Shown: positions 22,721-31,652 of the stretch, in pieces
Numbering within the stretch: position 1 is the stretch's first letter
Layout of the letters: each line of letters opens with the position of its first letter
NCBI GenBank assembly: GCA_021324075.1
Contig: JAJPJW010000163.1
Coordinates: 1 to 33,498 of the forward strand
DNA length: 33,498 nucleotides
Direction: 5' to 3'
From: Pseudomonadota bacterium
GTDB lineage: Bacteria; Oederibacteriota; Muellerivitia; Muellerivitales; Muellerivitaceae
Translations under genes and position numbers: made by a program
The notes under the pieces: model-generated
Told to the model about the DNA's origin: nothing
The model's database searches: none
Seen by the model: only the letters and a program-made list of their open reading frames with translations

Positions 22721-25700
22721 TTAGAACCCGAAGTTGACCCCCGCGTCGAAGCTCTGGGAATCATAGTTGGTGATGCCCAGCTTGCCCTCGTACTGCAGGT
22801 AGCCGTTCAGCCCCGCGGCAAAGCGGGCGTTGACCCCCGCCCCCACCAGGATCCCGTCCGTACCCGTCGAGGGGCCGCTCACCGTGAAGTTGCTGGTGGC
22901 CGTGCCCAGGCTGGCGTTCAGGCTGTCCGCGTTGCCCTGGTACACGTGTTCCCAGGCCGCGCTCACATTGGGTGAAAGGATGAATCCCCCTCCCATGTCG
23001 AGGCTCTTGCTGGCCTTAGCGCCCAGGTCGGTCAGGAAGGAGCCTTCCCCCTGGCTGGGGATGCTGGCCGGAGCGAGCGAACCCGTTTCCGTGAAACCAT
23101 TCATCTGCACATAGGTGTATTGGCCCGAGGCAAAGGGCCCCACTTTGGCCTGGTCCACGGTGAAGTCGTAGCCGCCGGACAACTGGCCGCTGTACTCAAC
23201 ACCCTGGGTGCTGCCGTCGGCGGTGCCGCCCAAGGCTGCCCGCTTGGTGCTGTAGTTGTTGAGCCCGCCGGAAACCAGGGCTTCCAGGTGCACCGCGTCG
23301 CGCTGCATCCCACCGTAAAAACCCACCTGCCCGCCGGTCACATCGACCGTGGTGCCGTCGGGCGTGGTGGCCCCGGACTGGGTGAAGGACAGCATCAAGC
23401 CGGCCATCATGCCGTGGCCGAAGCGGCGGTCCATCCCCGCCGTCATGCCGCCGGTGGAAAAGTTGTAGCCCGTGGCGTTGGAACTGCCGGTCAGGCTCCC
23501 GAAGTTGCCCGCCCCGCTCACGAAAACGCCCCAATCATCCGCGCCCGCGGGGGCGGCGGAAGGCTGGTTGGAGGCCGCCGGAGCCGCGTTGTCCGTCTTG
23601 ACGGCCTGGGCGATCATCCGTTCTTCCTCGGCCGAAAGGATGCCCGCGAACATGGGCTCCTGGCCGCTGTTATAGTGCAGTGCGCTGCCGCCCAAACCGA
23701 AGCCCGACCCGCCCATGAGGGCTTCCAGGCGCTGGCCCACCAATTGGGCCTGGGCCTGGGCGTTCGAGAAGCCGATCTGGTAGATGGGCACCAGGCCGCC
23801 CGGGGCGATCAAGTTGTAGTCCCCCGCCAATTGGGAAGCCGTCTGGGTCCCCAGGAAGGCGAAGAGGCCGTAGTACTTGGGGTCCCCCCAAAGGCCGTTC
23901 AAGGCGCTCCCCACCTGGCTTCCGTTGCCCGTGGTGGCCACCGAGGCGAAGTCCGAAGGCACGGCCTCCAACAGCACGTCCGTGGCCTGATAAACCGGCA
24001 TCAGGTTGATGCCCGTGATGGCCGAGGAATAGGTGCCGAAGGAACCCGAAACGCCCGTGGCGTTGACCACCTGGAAGGAGCTTCCGACAGTCGGGGTGAA
24101 GCCGCTGTAGGAAACCACCTGCAGTTTCCCGCCCAAAACCGCCGTACCGCCCACGTTCAACAAATCCCATTGGCCGGCGGTGGTTCCGCCCAGGCCCAGT
24201 TGCAGGGTGCCCGCCGAACCCTGGGCGTAATTGCCTGTTACGCCGATGGTCATAGGGCCCGCGCTGGTCCTCAGGGTACCGCCATAGACCGTCACACCCC
24301 CCGTGCCCAAAGAACCCGTATTGCCCACCAAAAGCGTGCCGCTATAAAGCTTGGTCCCGCCCGAATAGGCAAAGGCGGTAGGAAGGTAGAGGGTGCCATT
24401 ACCCGCTGAATCGGCCACCGACAGGGCGCCCGTACCGCTCAAGTTTCCGTCCCAGGTCACGGCAAAACCGTTCACATCCACTGTGCCACCGGGCGCCAAA
24501 AGGGTCGCCACCTGGACGGTGTCCAGGTTTGCGCCAGCCTGCAGGGCGCCGCCGTTGAAAAGGAGCGTATCGCTGGAACCCAGGCTGGAATCACCTTGGA
24601 TGTCCACCACGCCGCCCGAAAGGGTGGTGGCGCCGCTGTAGCTGTTGGAAGCCCCCAGCGTCAGCATGCCCGGACCGGTTTTTTCCAGGCCCGAATTGCT
24701 TGAAACGGAACCGCTGAAATTGCCGCCACCTACTTGAAGGGTCGAGGTGTTCCCCGATTCATAGAAGTAGCCGGCCCCATTCAACGAGCCGATGGAAACG
24801 GCCGCCGAACCCGAAACCAGGCCCGAACCGCCGTAAACACCCAGGTAGGAATTGGAATCCGCCAGGTTGAGGCTGCCGATGGTGACATAAGCGTTGCCGC
24901 CGTTGCCCCGGATGGTCCCGCTGCCCCCACTGCCGGCATAGACGTCGATATAAGAGCTGCTGGTCAGGCCGGCCGAGGCCATGTTCAGAATGGCATTGCC
25001 GCCGTTGCCGCCGTTGCCCAGGACGTCGCCCGTACCGGCGACGCCGTTGAGGGCGTTGGAGTTCAGGGCTCCATTCACTGATGAGCCGTTTCCTTGGCCC
25101 GCAGCCCCGCCTGAGCCGCCTGAACCGCCGTATTCGTAGAAGTAGGAGCCTGACATGGTCACGGCGCCAAAGGCCATATTGGCATTGCCGCCGTTGCCGC
25201 CTTTACCGCCGGTATTGTCGTTCCCGCCGTTGCCTCCCAGGGCCGTGACGGACGAGGAGGTGTAGTCGTAATAAGGTACGTCAGCGTAAGATTGGACCGA
25301 AGCGTATTGCCCCGAACCCGCTTCCCCGCCCGAACCGCCGGAGCCGGCCTCAAAATAAGCGTAGGCGCCGTTGAGGAAGGTGACCGGACCGGCGTTCAAG
25401 TCCAAATCCCCGCCGTTGCCTCCCAACCCGCCGGTGTTGTTGTTTCCGCCGTTGCCGCCTTGGGCCGTGACGAAAGTGCAGGCCCCGCCCGCATAAGCCC
25501 CGCCACCCGTGCCTGCGTCGCCGCCCGCGCCGCCTGAACCGCCGTAGAAATAGCCGTAGGTGGAATGGTTGAAGGAGAGGGCGCCGAGGGCTAGCGTCAC
25601 GGCGCTTCCCGTACCGCCGATCCCACCCGTGTTTCCGTCGCCGCCGTTGCCGCCCGTCAAGGTGACCGTTTGTCCGTAATAACCGAGCTGGGCCGTGCCG

Positions 25701-28700
25701 CCGTCACCGGCCGAACCGCCCGAACCGCCCGAACTGCCCTCGAAATAAAAATTGGAACTGGTGTCGAGGGAGACCGAGGCGATGGAGACCGAGGCTCCGC
25801 CGCCCGCGCCGCCCAGACCGCCAGTGTTGTTGTCGCCGCCCGTCCCGCCCGTCACGGTCAGGGAAGATCCATACCAATCATCAGTGATCCCTGATGCTAT
25901 GCCCGCACTGCCACCCGATCCACCCGAGCCGCTGTAGAGGTCGAGGTAAGCGGAATTGCTCATTTGGACCGGACCGATGGAAGCCAGCAAGTTTCCTCCC
26001 TGGCCCCCCGTGCCACCCAGGTTGGTGTTCCCGCCGTTCCCGGCCGTCAAGACTTCGTTGGTGACATAGGTGCTGGACTGCAAATAACCGCCGGAGCCCG
26101 CGTTTCCGCCGCTCCCGCCTGTCCCGGGGTCAAAGTAAAGGCCGCCGTCATTGGAAAGATCAGTGGAATCCAATGAGACGAAGGCGTTTCCGCCGTTGCC
26201 TCCCAGCGTTGCCGCAACACTGTTGGACCCGTTGCCGGCCGTGTAATTGTTGTTGGAATCGCCCGAGGAGACATTAAGCGTGGGCGCCGTACCTGTCGAA
26301 CCGCTGGAACCACCGCTGCCGCCGTAAACATACAACTCAGAGTTATCGAGGCGGGCGGTCGTGGTGGTGAAATAGCCGTTGCCGCCGTTCCCCCCGACGC
26401 CCGCGGCATTATCGTAAGCGCCCGAACCGCCCCCCACCTCAAAATAAGCGTTGCTACCCGCGGTGACGGGATGTCCATTGGTCGAAACCGGCTGGCCGTT
26501 GATGGTGATGGGATGGCTGTAGGCGTCGGAAGTTAGGGTCAGGCTGCCCAGGGTGACAAAGCCGTCCCCGCCCGAACCCTCGGTCATGCCGGCCGAGCCG
26601 TAGCCGTAATATCCCCCGCCTCCGTAAATTTCGGCATAGGAGGAGTCGAGTGAAACCGCGCCCGAGACCAAAAGGGTCGCCGCGCCGCCGTTGCCGCTGA
26701 CACCCGGCTGGTTTCCGTTGTTGTATCCGCCGTAGTAGCCTTCGAGGTAAAATTCGCCGGTATTGTAGGTGGAGGTCACGGTCAGGTTGGGCATGAGCGC
26801 CAAAACATAGCCGCCGTTGCCGCCGTTGCCGCCATAGGAAGTCCCGCCGTAACCCGAATAGGCGTAAATTTCGGCGGAGTCGATCGAGACACCCCCCGAG
26901 GACAAGAGCACCGCGTTGCCGCCGGCCCCGCCGTTGCCCGAGCCGTGATCGCTCCCGCCCGTACCGCCATAAATGTAAAATTCGTTGTACTCGCCCACGC
27001 CGGTGACCGGATTGCCGCGGAGGATGACGGGGTCGTAGTAGGTCTGGTAATAGTTATTGGAGGTCAAGGTGAGGCTGCCCACCGAAACCCAACCGGTGCC
27101 GCCCGCGTTCTCCGTGACGCCCGCGCCGGTGTAGCCGCTTCCGGCCGAATAGGCGTAGATTTCCGTATAGCTGGAATCCATCGAAGCAGGTCCTGAAACC
27201 CAAAGGCCGGCGGAACCGCCGCTGCCGCCCAGGCCCAGGCCATTGGAATCGGTATTGACCCCCCCGTTACCCCCGTAAATATAAAGTTCGCCGGTGGAAT
27301 AGGTGGAGGTCAGGTTGAACCCTGAATTCACCGCCAACAAGCCGTTCCCGCCGTTGCCGCCGTTCCCGCCGGCGGAATTCCCGCCCGAACTCGGATCGAT
27401 ATCCAAGTAGGCGGAATCGATGGAGACCGCGCCCGCGGAAAGAAGGGTTGCGCCGCCGCCGTTGCCGCCCACCCCCAGGTTGGAGTCACTCCCGCCCGAA
27501 CCGCCGTAGATGTAAAAATCGCTGTATTGGCCGTTTTGGCTGCCGTTGTAATAGTTGTTGGAAGTCAGGGTGAAGCTTCCCGCCGAAACCCAGCCGCTTC
27601 CGCCCGAACCCTCGGTCACGCCCGCGGTGCCGTAGCCGCTGCCCGCCGAATAGGCGTCCACGTCCGCGTAAGCCGAATCCACCGAGACCGCGCCCGAAAC
27701 CCAAAGCCCGGCCGAGCCGCTGCCGCCGCCCAGGCCCGAACCGTTGTTGCCGCTGTTGGAGCCCCCGTTTCCGCTGTAAAGGTACAAGTCGCCGGTATTG
27801 TAGGTGGAAGTGAGGGTGAAGTTCGAGTTGGTGGCCAGCAAGCCGTTCCCGCCGCTTCCGCCGTTGGCCCCATTGGCCGATCCCGCGCTTCCGCCCTCGA
27901 GTTGCAATTCGGAGGAGTCGATGGAAACCCCGCCGGCCGAAAGCAGGGTCGCGCCGCCGCCGTTGCCGCCCGCCCCCAGGTCGGAATCGCTCCCGCCCGA
28001 ACCGCCGTAAAGGTAGATGTCGGTGTATTGGCCGTGCCCGAGGCCGTTGTAATAATTCTCAGAGGCCACGCTCAGGCTGCCCACCGAAACCCAGGCGTCA
28101 CCGCCCGAGCCTTCGGTCACGCCCACCGTCCCGTTTCCGTTCGAGGAACTTCCGGCTTCCCACTCAATGCGGCTGGAGTCCACTGAAACCGCCCCGTCCA
28201 CGATCAGGCCCGTACCGCCCCCATTGCCGCCCACACCGTTCGCGCCGCCTAAGTTATAGACATAACCGTCGCCGCCGCCGTTCACGTAGAAATCGGAAGT
28301 GTTGTAAGTGGACGCGACGTTCAAGGACCCGCCGATGGAGGTCCAGGCGTTGCCGCCGTTCCCCGAATTGCCGCCGTAATAAGTATATCCGCCGCCGCCG
28401 CCGTAGACGTTCAGTTCGCTGGAATCCAGAGAGACGGCGCCTGAGCTGAGGAAGAACCCGTTTCCTCCGTTTCCGCCGTTGCCTTGGCCGTAATCGTTGC
28501 CGCCCGTGGTACCGCCCACTTCAAAGTAGGAATAATTGCCGTTCCTATTCCCGTTGTAATAGTTGTTGGAAGTCAGGGCCAGGCTCCCCAGGGAGGCGTA
28601 GGCATCACCGCCCGTTCCCTGGGTCATGCCCGCCGAGCCGTAGCCGTAATTGCCGCTTCCGCCGTCCACATAAACACTGTTTGAGGAATCGATGGAGACC

Positions 28701-31369
28701 GCGCCGGCGACCGAAAGGGTGGCCGCTCCGCCCTTGCCGCTTACGCCTGGAACCGTGTCGTCGTTGTACCCCCCCACACCGCCGTAAATGTACAACCGCG
28801 TCGGGATATAGTTTGAGGTCACGGTCAGGCCCGAAGCCGTTGAAAGGATGCCGTATCCGCCGTTCCCGCCGTTGGCCGAATCCGAATAACCGCCGGCACC
28901 GGCCTCGATGTCCAATCCGGCCGAGTCCAAGGAAACCGGTCCCGCCGACTGGAAAAAGGCGTTGCCGCCGTTGCCGCCGTTGCCCTGGCCGTAATCGTAG
29001 GCGCCTGCTCCGCCATAGATTTCGAAATAGGAAGGCTCGCCATTGGCACTGCTGTAGTAGTTCCCGGAAGTAAGGGCCAGGCTCCCCACCGAAACGAAAG
29101 CGTCCCCACCCGCGCCTTCGGTCATGCCTGTGTCGCCTGCGCCGTATTGGCCGTTCCCCCCGAGGACATAGAGGCTGGTGGAATCACCTGAAAGGCTGCC
29201 GGTGGAAACCAGGGTTGCGCCGCCTCCGTTGCCGCCCACACCGAAAAAGAAATCACCTTTCGAATAGCCCGCCTCACCGCCCGCGATGCTGACCGAGGAA
29301 GTGCCGTAAGCCGAATCCACCGCCAAGGAACCCACGGACATAAAGGCGCTTCCGCCGTTGCCGCCGATGGCCGAATCCGAATTGCCGCCCTGCCCCCCGC
29401 CCACGGAAACGAAGCCGGATTCGATGGAAGCCGGGCCGGACGAAAGAAGGGTCGCCTTGCCGCCATTGCCGCCATTGCCATCCGAACCGTCGAAGTTGGG
29501 GTCGTCCACGCCGCCCGTGCCGCCCTGGATTTGGAGGGAAGCCGGATTGCCCGTACTGTTGTAATGGTAGGTGTCGGAAAGGACCGAGAGGCTTCCGAAA
29601 GAAGCAAAAGCGTCGCCCCCCGAGCCTTCGGTCTGCCCGGTAAGCCCGAAACCGCTTCCCGCGTTGCCGCCCCGGACGATGGTGCTGGTGGAATCCGCCA
29701 AAAACCCGCCCGAAACCAACAGGGTGGCCGCGCCGCCGTTGCCTCCCAGGCCGTCAATGCCGTTCCAATTGAGGCTGCCGCCGTTGCCGCCCGTTAGATT
29801 CAGGAGTCCGTAACTGCTGTAGGCCGTCAGAGAAAAGTCCGCATGGACAGAAACCGCCGCAGCCCCGCCGTTGCTGCCGTTTCCGTAATCCGAATTACCG
29901 CCATTACCGCCGATAACGGAAATGGCGCTGGAATCCGCCAAGACTTGCCCCCCCACGGAAAGGGAAGCTAACCCGCCTGCCCCACCGTTGCCGCTGACAC
30001 CGATGGCATTGCCGCCGTTGCCGCCCGCAATGGAAACTCCCGAACCGGTGACATTCAAGCCTCCCACGGTGGCCGCCGCCGCACCACCCGCTCCGCCGTC
30101 ACCCCCGTTGTTATCCGTCCCGGCGCCGCCAAGGACGGCCACCAGGCTCGGGTCCACGGTCATCAGGCCGGCGGCGTTGATCGTCCCGTTGCCGCCGTCC
30201 CCCCCGTTGGTCGTTCCCGAAATCCCGGATAATTCAAGTCCGCTGTTGGTGACGTTCAAGTTGTTGCAGGATAGGGAATCCGAAGCACCCGTATTGCCGG
30301 CAAAGCTGCCGGGCAGGAATAATGCGCCGCCCCCCATAACGGAAAAATCCCCCGTGCCGGATACGGATCCAATATCGGCCATCAGGTTGCCGTTGGTGTC
30401 GATGGTCCCACCGTTGGTCCCGAGGGTGATGTTTTGATTCAGGATAAGGAAGTTGCTTCCGGCCTGCAGGGTTCCCCCGTTGAGGGTCAATTGGCCGCTC
30501 AGGCCCAGGTTGCTGTTGTTGCTGACGTTCACGATGCCGCCGTCGATTTCGGTGCCGCCCGTGTAGGTGTTGGAACCGGTCAAGGTGAGCGTGCCTGTGC
30601 CGATCTTGGTCAGGGAGGCGCCGGTGTAGCCGCTGTCACCGCCGTCGGAAAGGATGCCCGATAGGGCCGTGGACTGGTTGTCCGCGCCCGTTACCAGGTT
30701 GACCTGGCCCAGGTAGAAGCTGCCCGACCCGCCGATGGAACCCACCGTTACGGCGGTGCCCGCGACGAGCGAGGCGTTGCTGTCGCTGAAATCCACGTAA
30801 CCCGTGCCGTTGGCGATCAACTGGGAGTCACCGGGAGTGGCGTTCGAGTAGAAAAAAGTACGGGCCCCATTGCCCGTCGTGACCACCGAATTGCCCGCCG
30901 TCGAGCTGTCCGTAAAATAAATGTAGCCATTACTGGTGGAGGCGATATTGGCCTGGCCCGCGGTGGAGGTCCCGAAAAACCCTAGGTTCCCGCCGTTGAC
31001 GTTGAAGGTCTGGCCTGCGGCGTTGGAAAAGCCCAATCCAAAGAGGAACAAGGAGTTGGCGCCTGTATTGATGTTGTAGGCCTGGGCCCCCGGGTTGAAA
31101 ACAATGGAATCCAGGTTGACGTTACCGCTCAAGTTGACGGTGCTTTGGCCCAGTACATCGAAGGTGGCGATGTCCCCATTGCTTTGGGGAACCAAACCCA
31201 ATCCCCAGTTGCCGGGGGTGTTCCAGTCGTTCGTGGCTCCTGTCCAAACGTTCGCGACCGGAACGGCGGACGCCACACTGGCGGTCACCGCCAGCAGAAC
31301 TAATCCCCGGAGGATTTTGCCCACCCCCCAAGTCGGGATAGAAGAAACGATTTTCTTGGAAAAGGTCAT
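22721..31369 (-). CDS. Giant Gly/Asn-rich repeat autotransporter
   Basis: The ATG at 31369 follows AGGAGG by 6 nt, giving 2,882 aa; the upstream start in the track adds 10 residues. A long signal peptide ends ASVASA-VPVAN. In track numbering (2,892 aa), about 50-390 and 2200-2480 are beta-helix-like with autotransporter-associated PATR-type motifs (LTLTGSNTYTGGTEIDGG at about 271; LTLGASNSYSGATTLSGG at about 2246). Residues 395-2190 are Gly/Asn repeats in several tiers. Residues 2620-2892 form an autotransporter barrel that starts DDWGVFVSGAG and ends AGVNFGF. Type V secretion would expose the passenger at the surface. No protease or lipase motif is visible, so an adhesive or structural role is most likely. 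Repeated DNA of this kind invites recombination and misassembly. The regulator downstream is separated by a terminator. Confidence 0.93.
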   Translation of the reverse strand: MTFSKKIVSSIPTWGVGKILRGLVLLAVTASVASAVPVANVWTGATNDWNTPGNWGLGLVPQSNGDIATFDVLGQSTVNLSGNVNLDSIVFNPGAQAYNINTGANSLFLFGLGFSNAAGQTFNVNGGNLGFFGTSTAGQANIASTSNGYIYFTDSSTAGNSVVTTGNGARTFFYSNATPGDSQLIANGTGYVDFSDSNASLVAGTAVTVGSIGGSGSFYLGQVNLVTGADNQSTALSGILSDGGDSGYTGASLTKIGTGTLTLTGSNTYTGGTEIDGGIVNVSNNSNLGLSGQLTLNGGTLQAGSNFLILNQNITLGTNGGTIDTNGNLMADIGSVSGTGDFSVMGGGALFLPGSFAGNTGASDSLSCNNLNVTNSGLELSGISGTTNGGDGGNGTINAAGLMTVDPSLVAVLGGAGTDNNGGDGGAGGAAAATVGGLNVTGSGVSIAGGNGGNAIGVSGNGGAGGLASLSVGGQVLADSSAISVIGGNGGNSDYGNGSNGGAAAVSVHADFSLTAYSSYGLLNLTGGNGGSLNWNGIDGLGGNGGAATLLVSGGFLADSTSTIVRGGNAGSGFGLTGQTEGSGGDAFASFGSLSVLSDTYHYNSTGNPASLQIQGGTGGVDDPNFDGSDGNGGNGGKATLLSSGPASIESGFVSVGGGQGGNSDSAIGGNGGSAFMSVGSLAVDSAYGTSSVSIAGGEAGYSKGDFFFGVGGNGGGATLVSTGSLSGDSTSLYVLGGNGQYGAGDTGMTEGAGGDAFVSVGSLALTSGNYYSSANGEPSYFEIYGGAGAYDYGQGNGGNGGNAFFQSAGPVSLDSAGLDIEAGAGGYSDSANGGNGGYGILSTASGLTVTSNYIPTRLYIYGGVGGYNDDTVPGVSGKGGAATLSVAGAVSIDSSNSVYVDGGSGNYGYGSAGMTQGTGGDAYASLGSLALTSNNYYNGNRNGNYSYFEVGGTTGGNDYGQGNGGNGGNGFFLSSGAVSLDSSELNVYGGGGGYTYYGGNSGNGGNAWTSIGGSLNVASTYNTSDFYVNGGGDGYVYNLGGANGVGGNGGGTGLIVDGAVSVDSSRIEWEAGSSSNGNGTVGVTEGSGGDAWVSVGSLSVASENYYNGLGHGQYTDIYLYGGSGGSDSDLGAGGNGGGATLLSAGGVSIDSSELQLEGGSAGSANGANGGSGGNGLLATNSNFTLTSTYNTGDLYLYSGNGGSNSGNNGSGLGGGSGSAGLWVSGAVSVDSAYADVDAYSAGSGYGTAGVTEGSGGSGWVSAGSFTLTSNNYYNGSQNGQYSDFYIYGGSGGSDSNLGVGGNGGGATLLSAGAVSIDSAYLDIDPSSGGNSAGGNGGNGGNGLLAVNSGFNLTSTYSTGELYIYGGNGGVNTDSNGLGLGGSGGSAGLWVSGPASMDSSYTEIYAYSAGSGYTGAGVTENAGGTGWVSVGSLTLTSNNYYQTYYDPVILRGNPVTGVGEYNEFYIYGGTGGSDHGSGNGGAGGNAVLLSSGGVSIDSAEIYAYSGYGGTSYGGNGGNGGYVLALMPNLTVTSTYNTGEFYLEGYYGGYNNGNQPGVSGNGGAATLLVSGAVSLDSSYAEIYGGGGYYGYGSAGMTEGSGGDGFVTLGSLTLTSDAYSHPITINGQPVSTNGHPVTAGSNAYFEVGGGSGAYDNAAGVGGNGGNGYFTTTTARLDNSELYVYGGSGGSSGSTGTAPTLNVSSGDSNNNYTAGNGSNSVAATLGGNGGNAFVSLDSTDLSNDGGLYFDPGTGGSGGNAGSGGYLQSSTYVTNEVLTAGNGGNTNLGGTGGQGGNLLASIGPVQMSNSAYLDLYSGSGGSGGSAGIASGITDDWYGSSLTVTGGTGGDNNTGGLGGAGGGASVSIASVSLDTSSNFYFEGSSGGSGGSAGDGGTAQLGYYGQTVTLTGGNGGDGNTGGIGGTGSAVTLALGALSFNHSTYGYFYGGSGGAGGDAGTGGGAYAGGACTFVTAQGGNGGNNNTGGLGGNGGDLDLNAGPVTFLNGAYAYFEAGSGGSGGEAGSGQYASVQSYADVPYYDYTSSSVTALGGNGGNDNTGGKGGNGGNANMAFGAVTMSGSYFYEYGGSGGSGGAAGQGNGSSVNGALNSNALNGVAGTGDVLGNGGNGGNAILNMASAGLTSSSYIDVYAGSGGSGTIRGNGGNAYVTIGSLNLADSNSYLGVYGGSGLVSGSAAVSIGSLNGAGYFYESGNTSTLQVGGGNFSGSVSSNSGLEKTGPGMLTLGASNSYSGATTLSGGVVDIQGDSSLGSSDTLLFNGGALQAGANLDTVQVATLLAPGGTVDVNGFAVTWDGNLSGTGALSVADSAGNGTLYLPTAFAYSGGTKLYSGTLLVGNTGSLGTGGVTVYGGTLRTSAGPMTIGVTGNYAQGSAGTLQLGLGGTTAGQWDLLNVGGTAVLGGKLQVVSYSGFTPTVGSSFQVVNATGVSGSFGTYSSAITGINLMPVYQATDVLLEAVPSDFASVATTGNGSQVGSALNGLWGDPKYYGLFAFLGTQTASQLAGDYNLIAPGGLVPIYQIGFSNAQAQAQLVGQRLEALMGGSGFGLGGSALHYNSGQEPMFAGILSAEEERMIAQAVKTDNAAPAASNQPSAAPAGADDWGVFVSGAGNFGSLTGSSNATGYNFSTGGMTAGMDRRFGHGMMAGLMLSFTQSGATTPDGTTVDVTGGQVGFYGGMQRDAVHLEALVSGGLNNYSTKRAALGGTADGSTQGVEYSGQLSGGYDFTVDQAKVGPFASGQYTYVQMNGFTETGSLAPASIPSQGEGSFLTDLGAKASKSLDMGGGFILSPNVSAAWEHVYQGNADSLNASLGTATSNFTVSGPSTGTDGILVGAGVNARFAAGLNGYLQYEGKLGITNYDSQSFDAGVNFGF
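24995..26221 (-). repeat. Class B passenger repeats, about 66 aa, about six copies
   Basis: Within the autotransporter, units such as GLGGAGGGASVSIASVSLDT...GGTGGDNNTG recur with starts near residues 1794, 1861, 1926, 1991 and 2065 (period about 65-74 aa). Each ends with the motif GGNGGxxNTGG. They have a different layout from the class A repeats before them. Confidence 0.75.
26300..29632 (-). repeat. Class A passenger super-repeats, about 168 aa, six full copies plus a partial one
   Basis: The signature T[EQ][GN]xGG (TEGSGGD in most) begins units at residues 590, 760, 926, 1095, 1262, 1429 and 1606, so spacings are 170, 166, 169, 167, 167 and 177. Each unit contains four sub-units of about 38-46 aa that alternate a Gly-rich turn (GGNGG) with a strand such as ATLLSAGAVSIDSAYLDI. 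Confidence 0.85.
29633..30217 (-). repeat. Simple 42-aa class passenger repeats preceding class A
   Basis: Residues 395-589 hold about four to five shorter units (for example GGNGGNAIGVSGNGGAGG, then ASLSVGGQVLADSSAISVI). They resemble the sub-units of class A but have not been joined into the 168-aa super-unit. Confidence 0.65.
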
Positions 31370-31465
31370 CACAATCCTCCTGGCGGATAGGTGAATCAAG
31401 GAGTCATCAAGTTTGGATTTAGCGTTTAGATGTGGGAAGCCGGCTGCGGCTCAAAACCCCGGCAA

Positions 31466-31502
31466 AGCAGGAAAACCCTAAAGGTTATCTGTTTTCCTTG
31501 CT
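31466..31502 (-). promoter_or_regulatory. Stem-loop in the autotransporter upstream region
   Basis: AGCAGGAAAAC pairs with GTTTTCCTTGCT through 11 bp with one bulged base and a 14-nt loop. It is 97 bp upstream of the autotransporter ATG. No known riboswitch class was recognised. Confidence 0.5.
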
Positions 31503-31510
31503 GCGATAAC

Positions 31511-31528
31511 TTACCCCTTTTTGGGTAA
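31511..31528. promoter_or_regulatory. Short inverted repeat upstream of the autotransporter
   Basis: TTACCC and GGGTAA flank a 6-nt loop (CTTTTT). It lies directly beside the larger stem-loop and could be a protein-binding site or a second RNA stem. No convincing -35/-10 pair for the autotransporter is visible in 31370-31652. Confidence 0.4.
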
Positions 31529-31606
31529 AAGACAAGTTTTTCGTGACGGCCTTCCTCTTGATTTAACTTCCACAAAATCCCCGATCGTTTCATGACTTTA
31601 AGACCT

Positions 31607-31635
31607 TTGAACCTGTTAAAATCCGCCGAAATATT
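31607..31635 (+). promoter_or_regulatory. Candidate promoter of the inositol monophosphatase gene
   Basis: TTGAAC (31607-31612) and AATATT (31630-31635) are 17 bp apart. An AAGGA lies shortly before the ATG at 31653, so the leader would be about 10-15 nt. Confidence 0.4.
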
Positions 31636-31652
31636 GTGAATTTAAGGAATTC

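Noticed and set aside
24995-30217. CRISPR-like regular repeats
   Set aside because: Periods of about 126, 200 and 505 bp keep an open reading frame and encode related protein units; there are no conserved short repeats with unique spacers and no cas genes.
31430-31530. c-di-GMP (GEMM) riboswitch upstream of the autotransporter
   Set aside because: Some short pieces look similar (GCAAAG), but the conserved core order and the tetraloop/receptor are absent.
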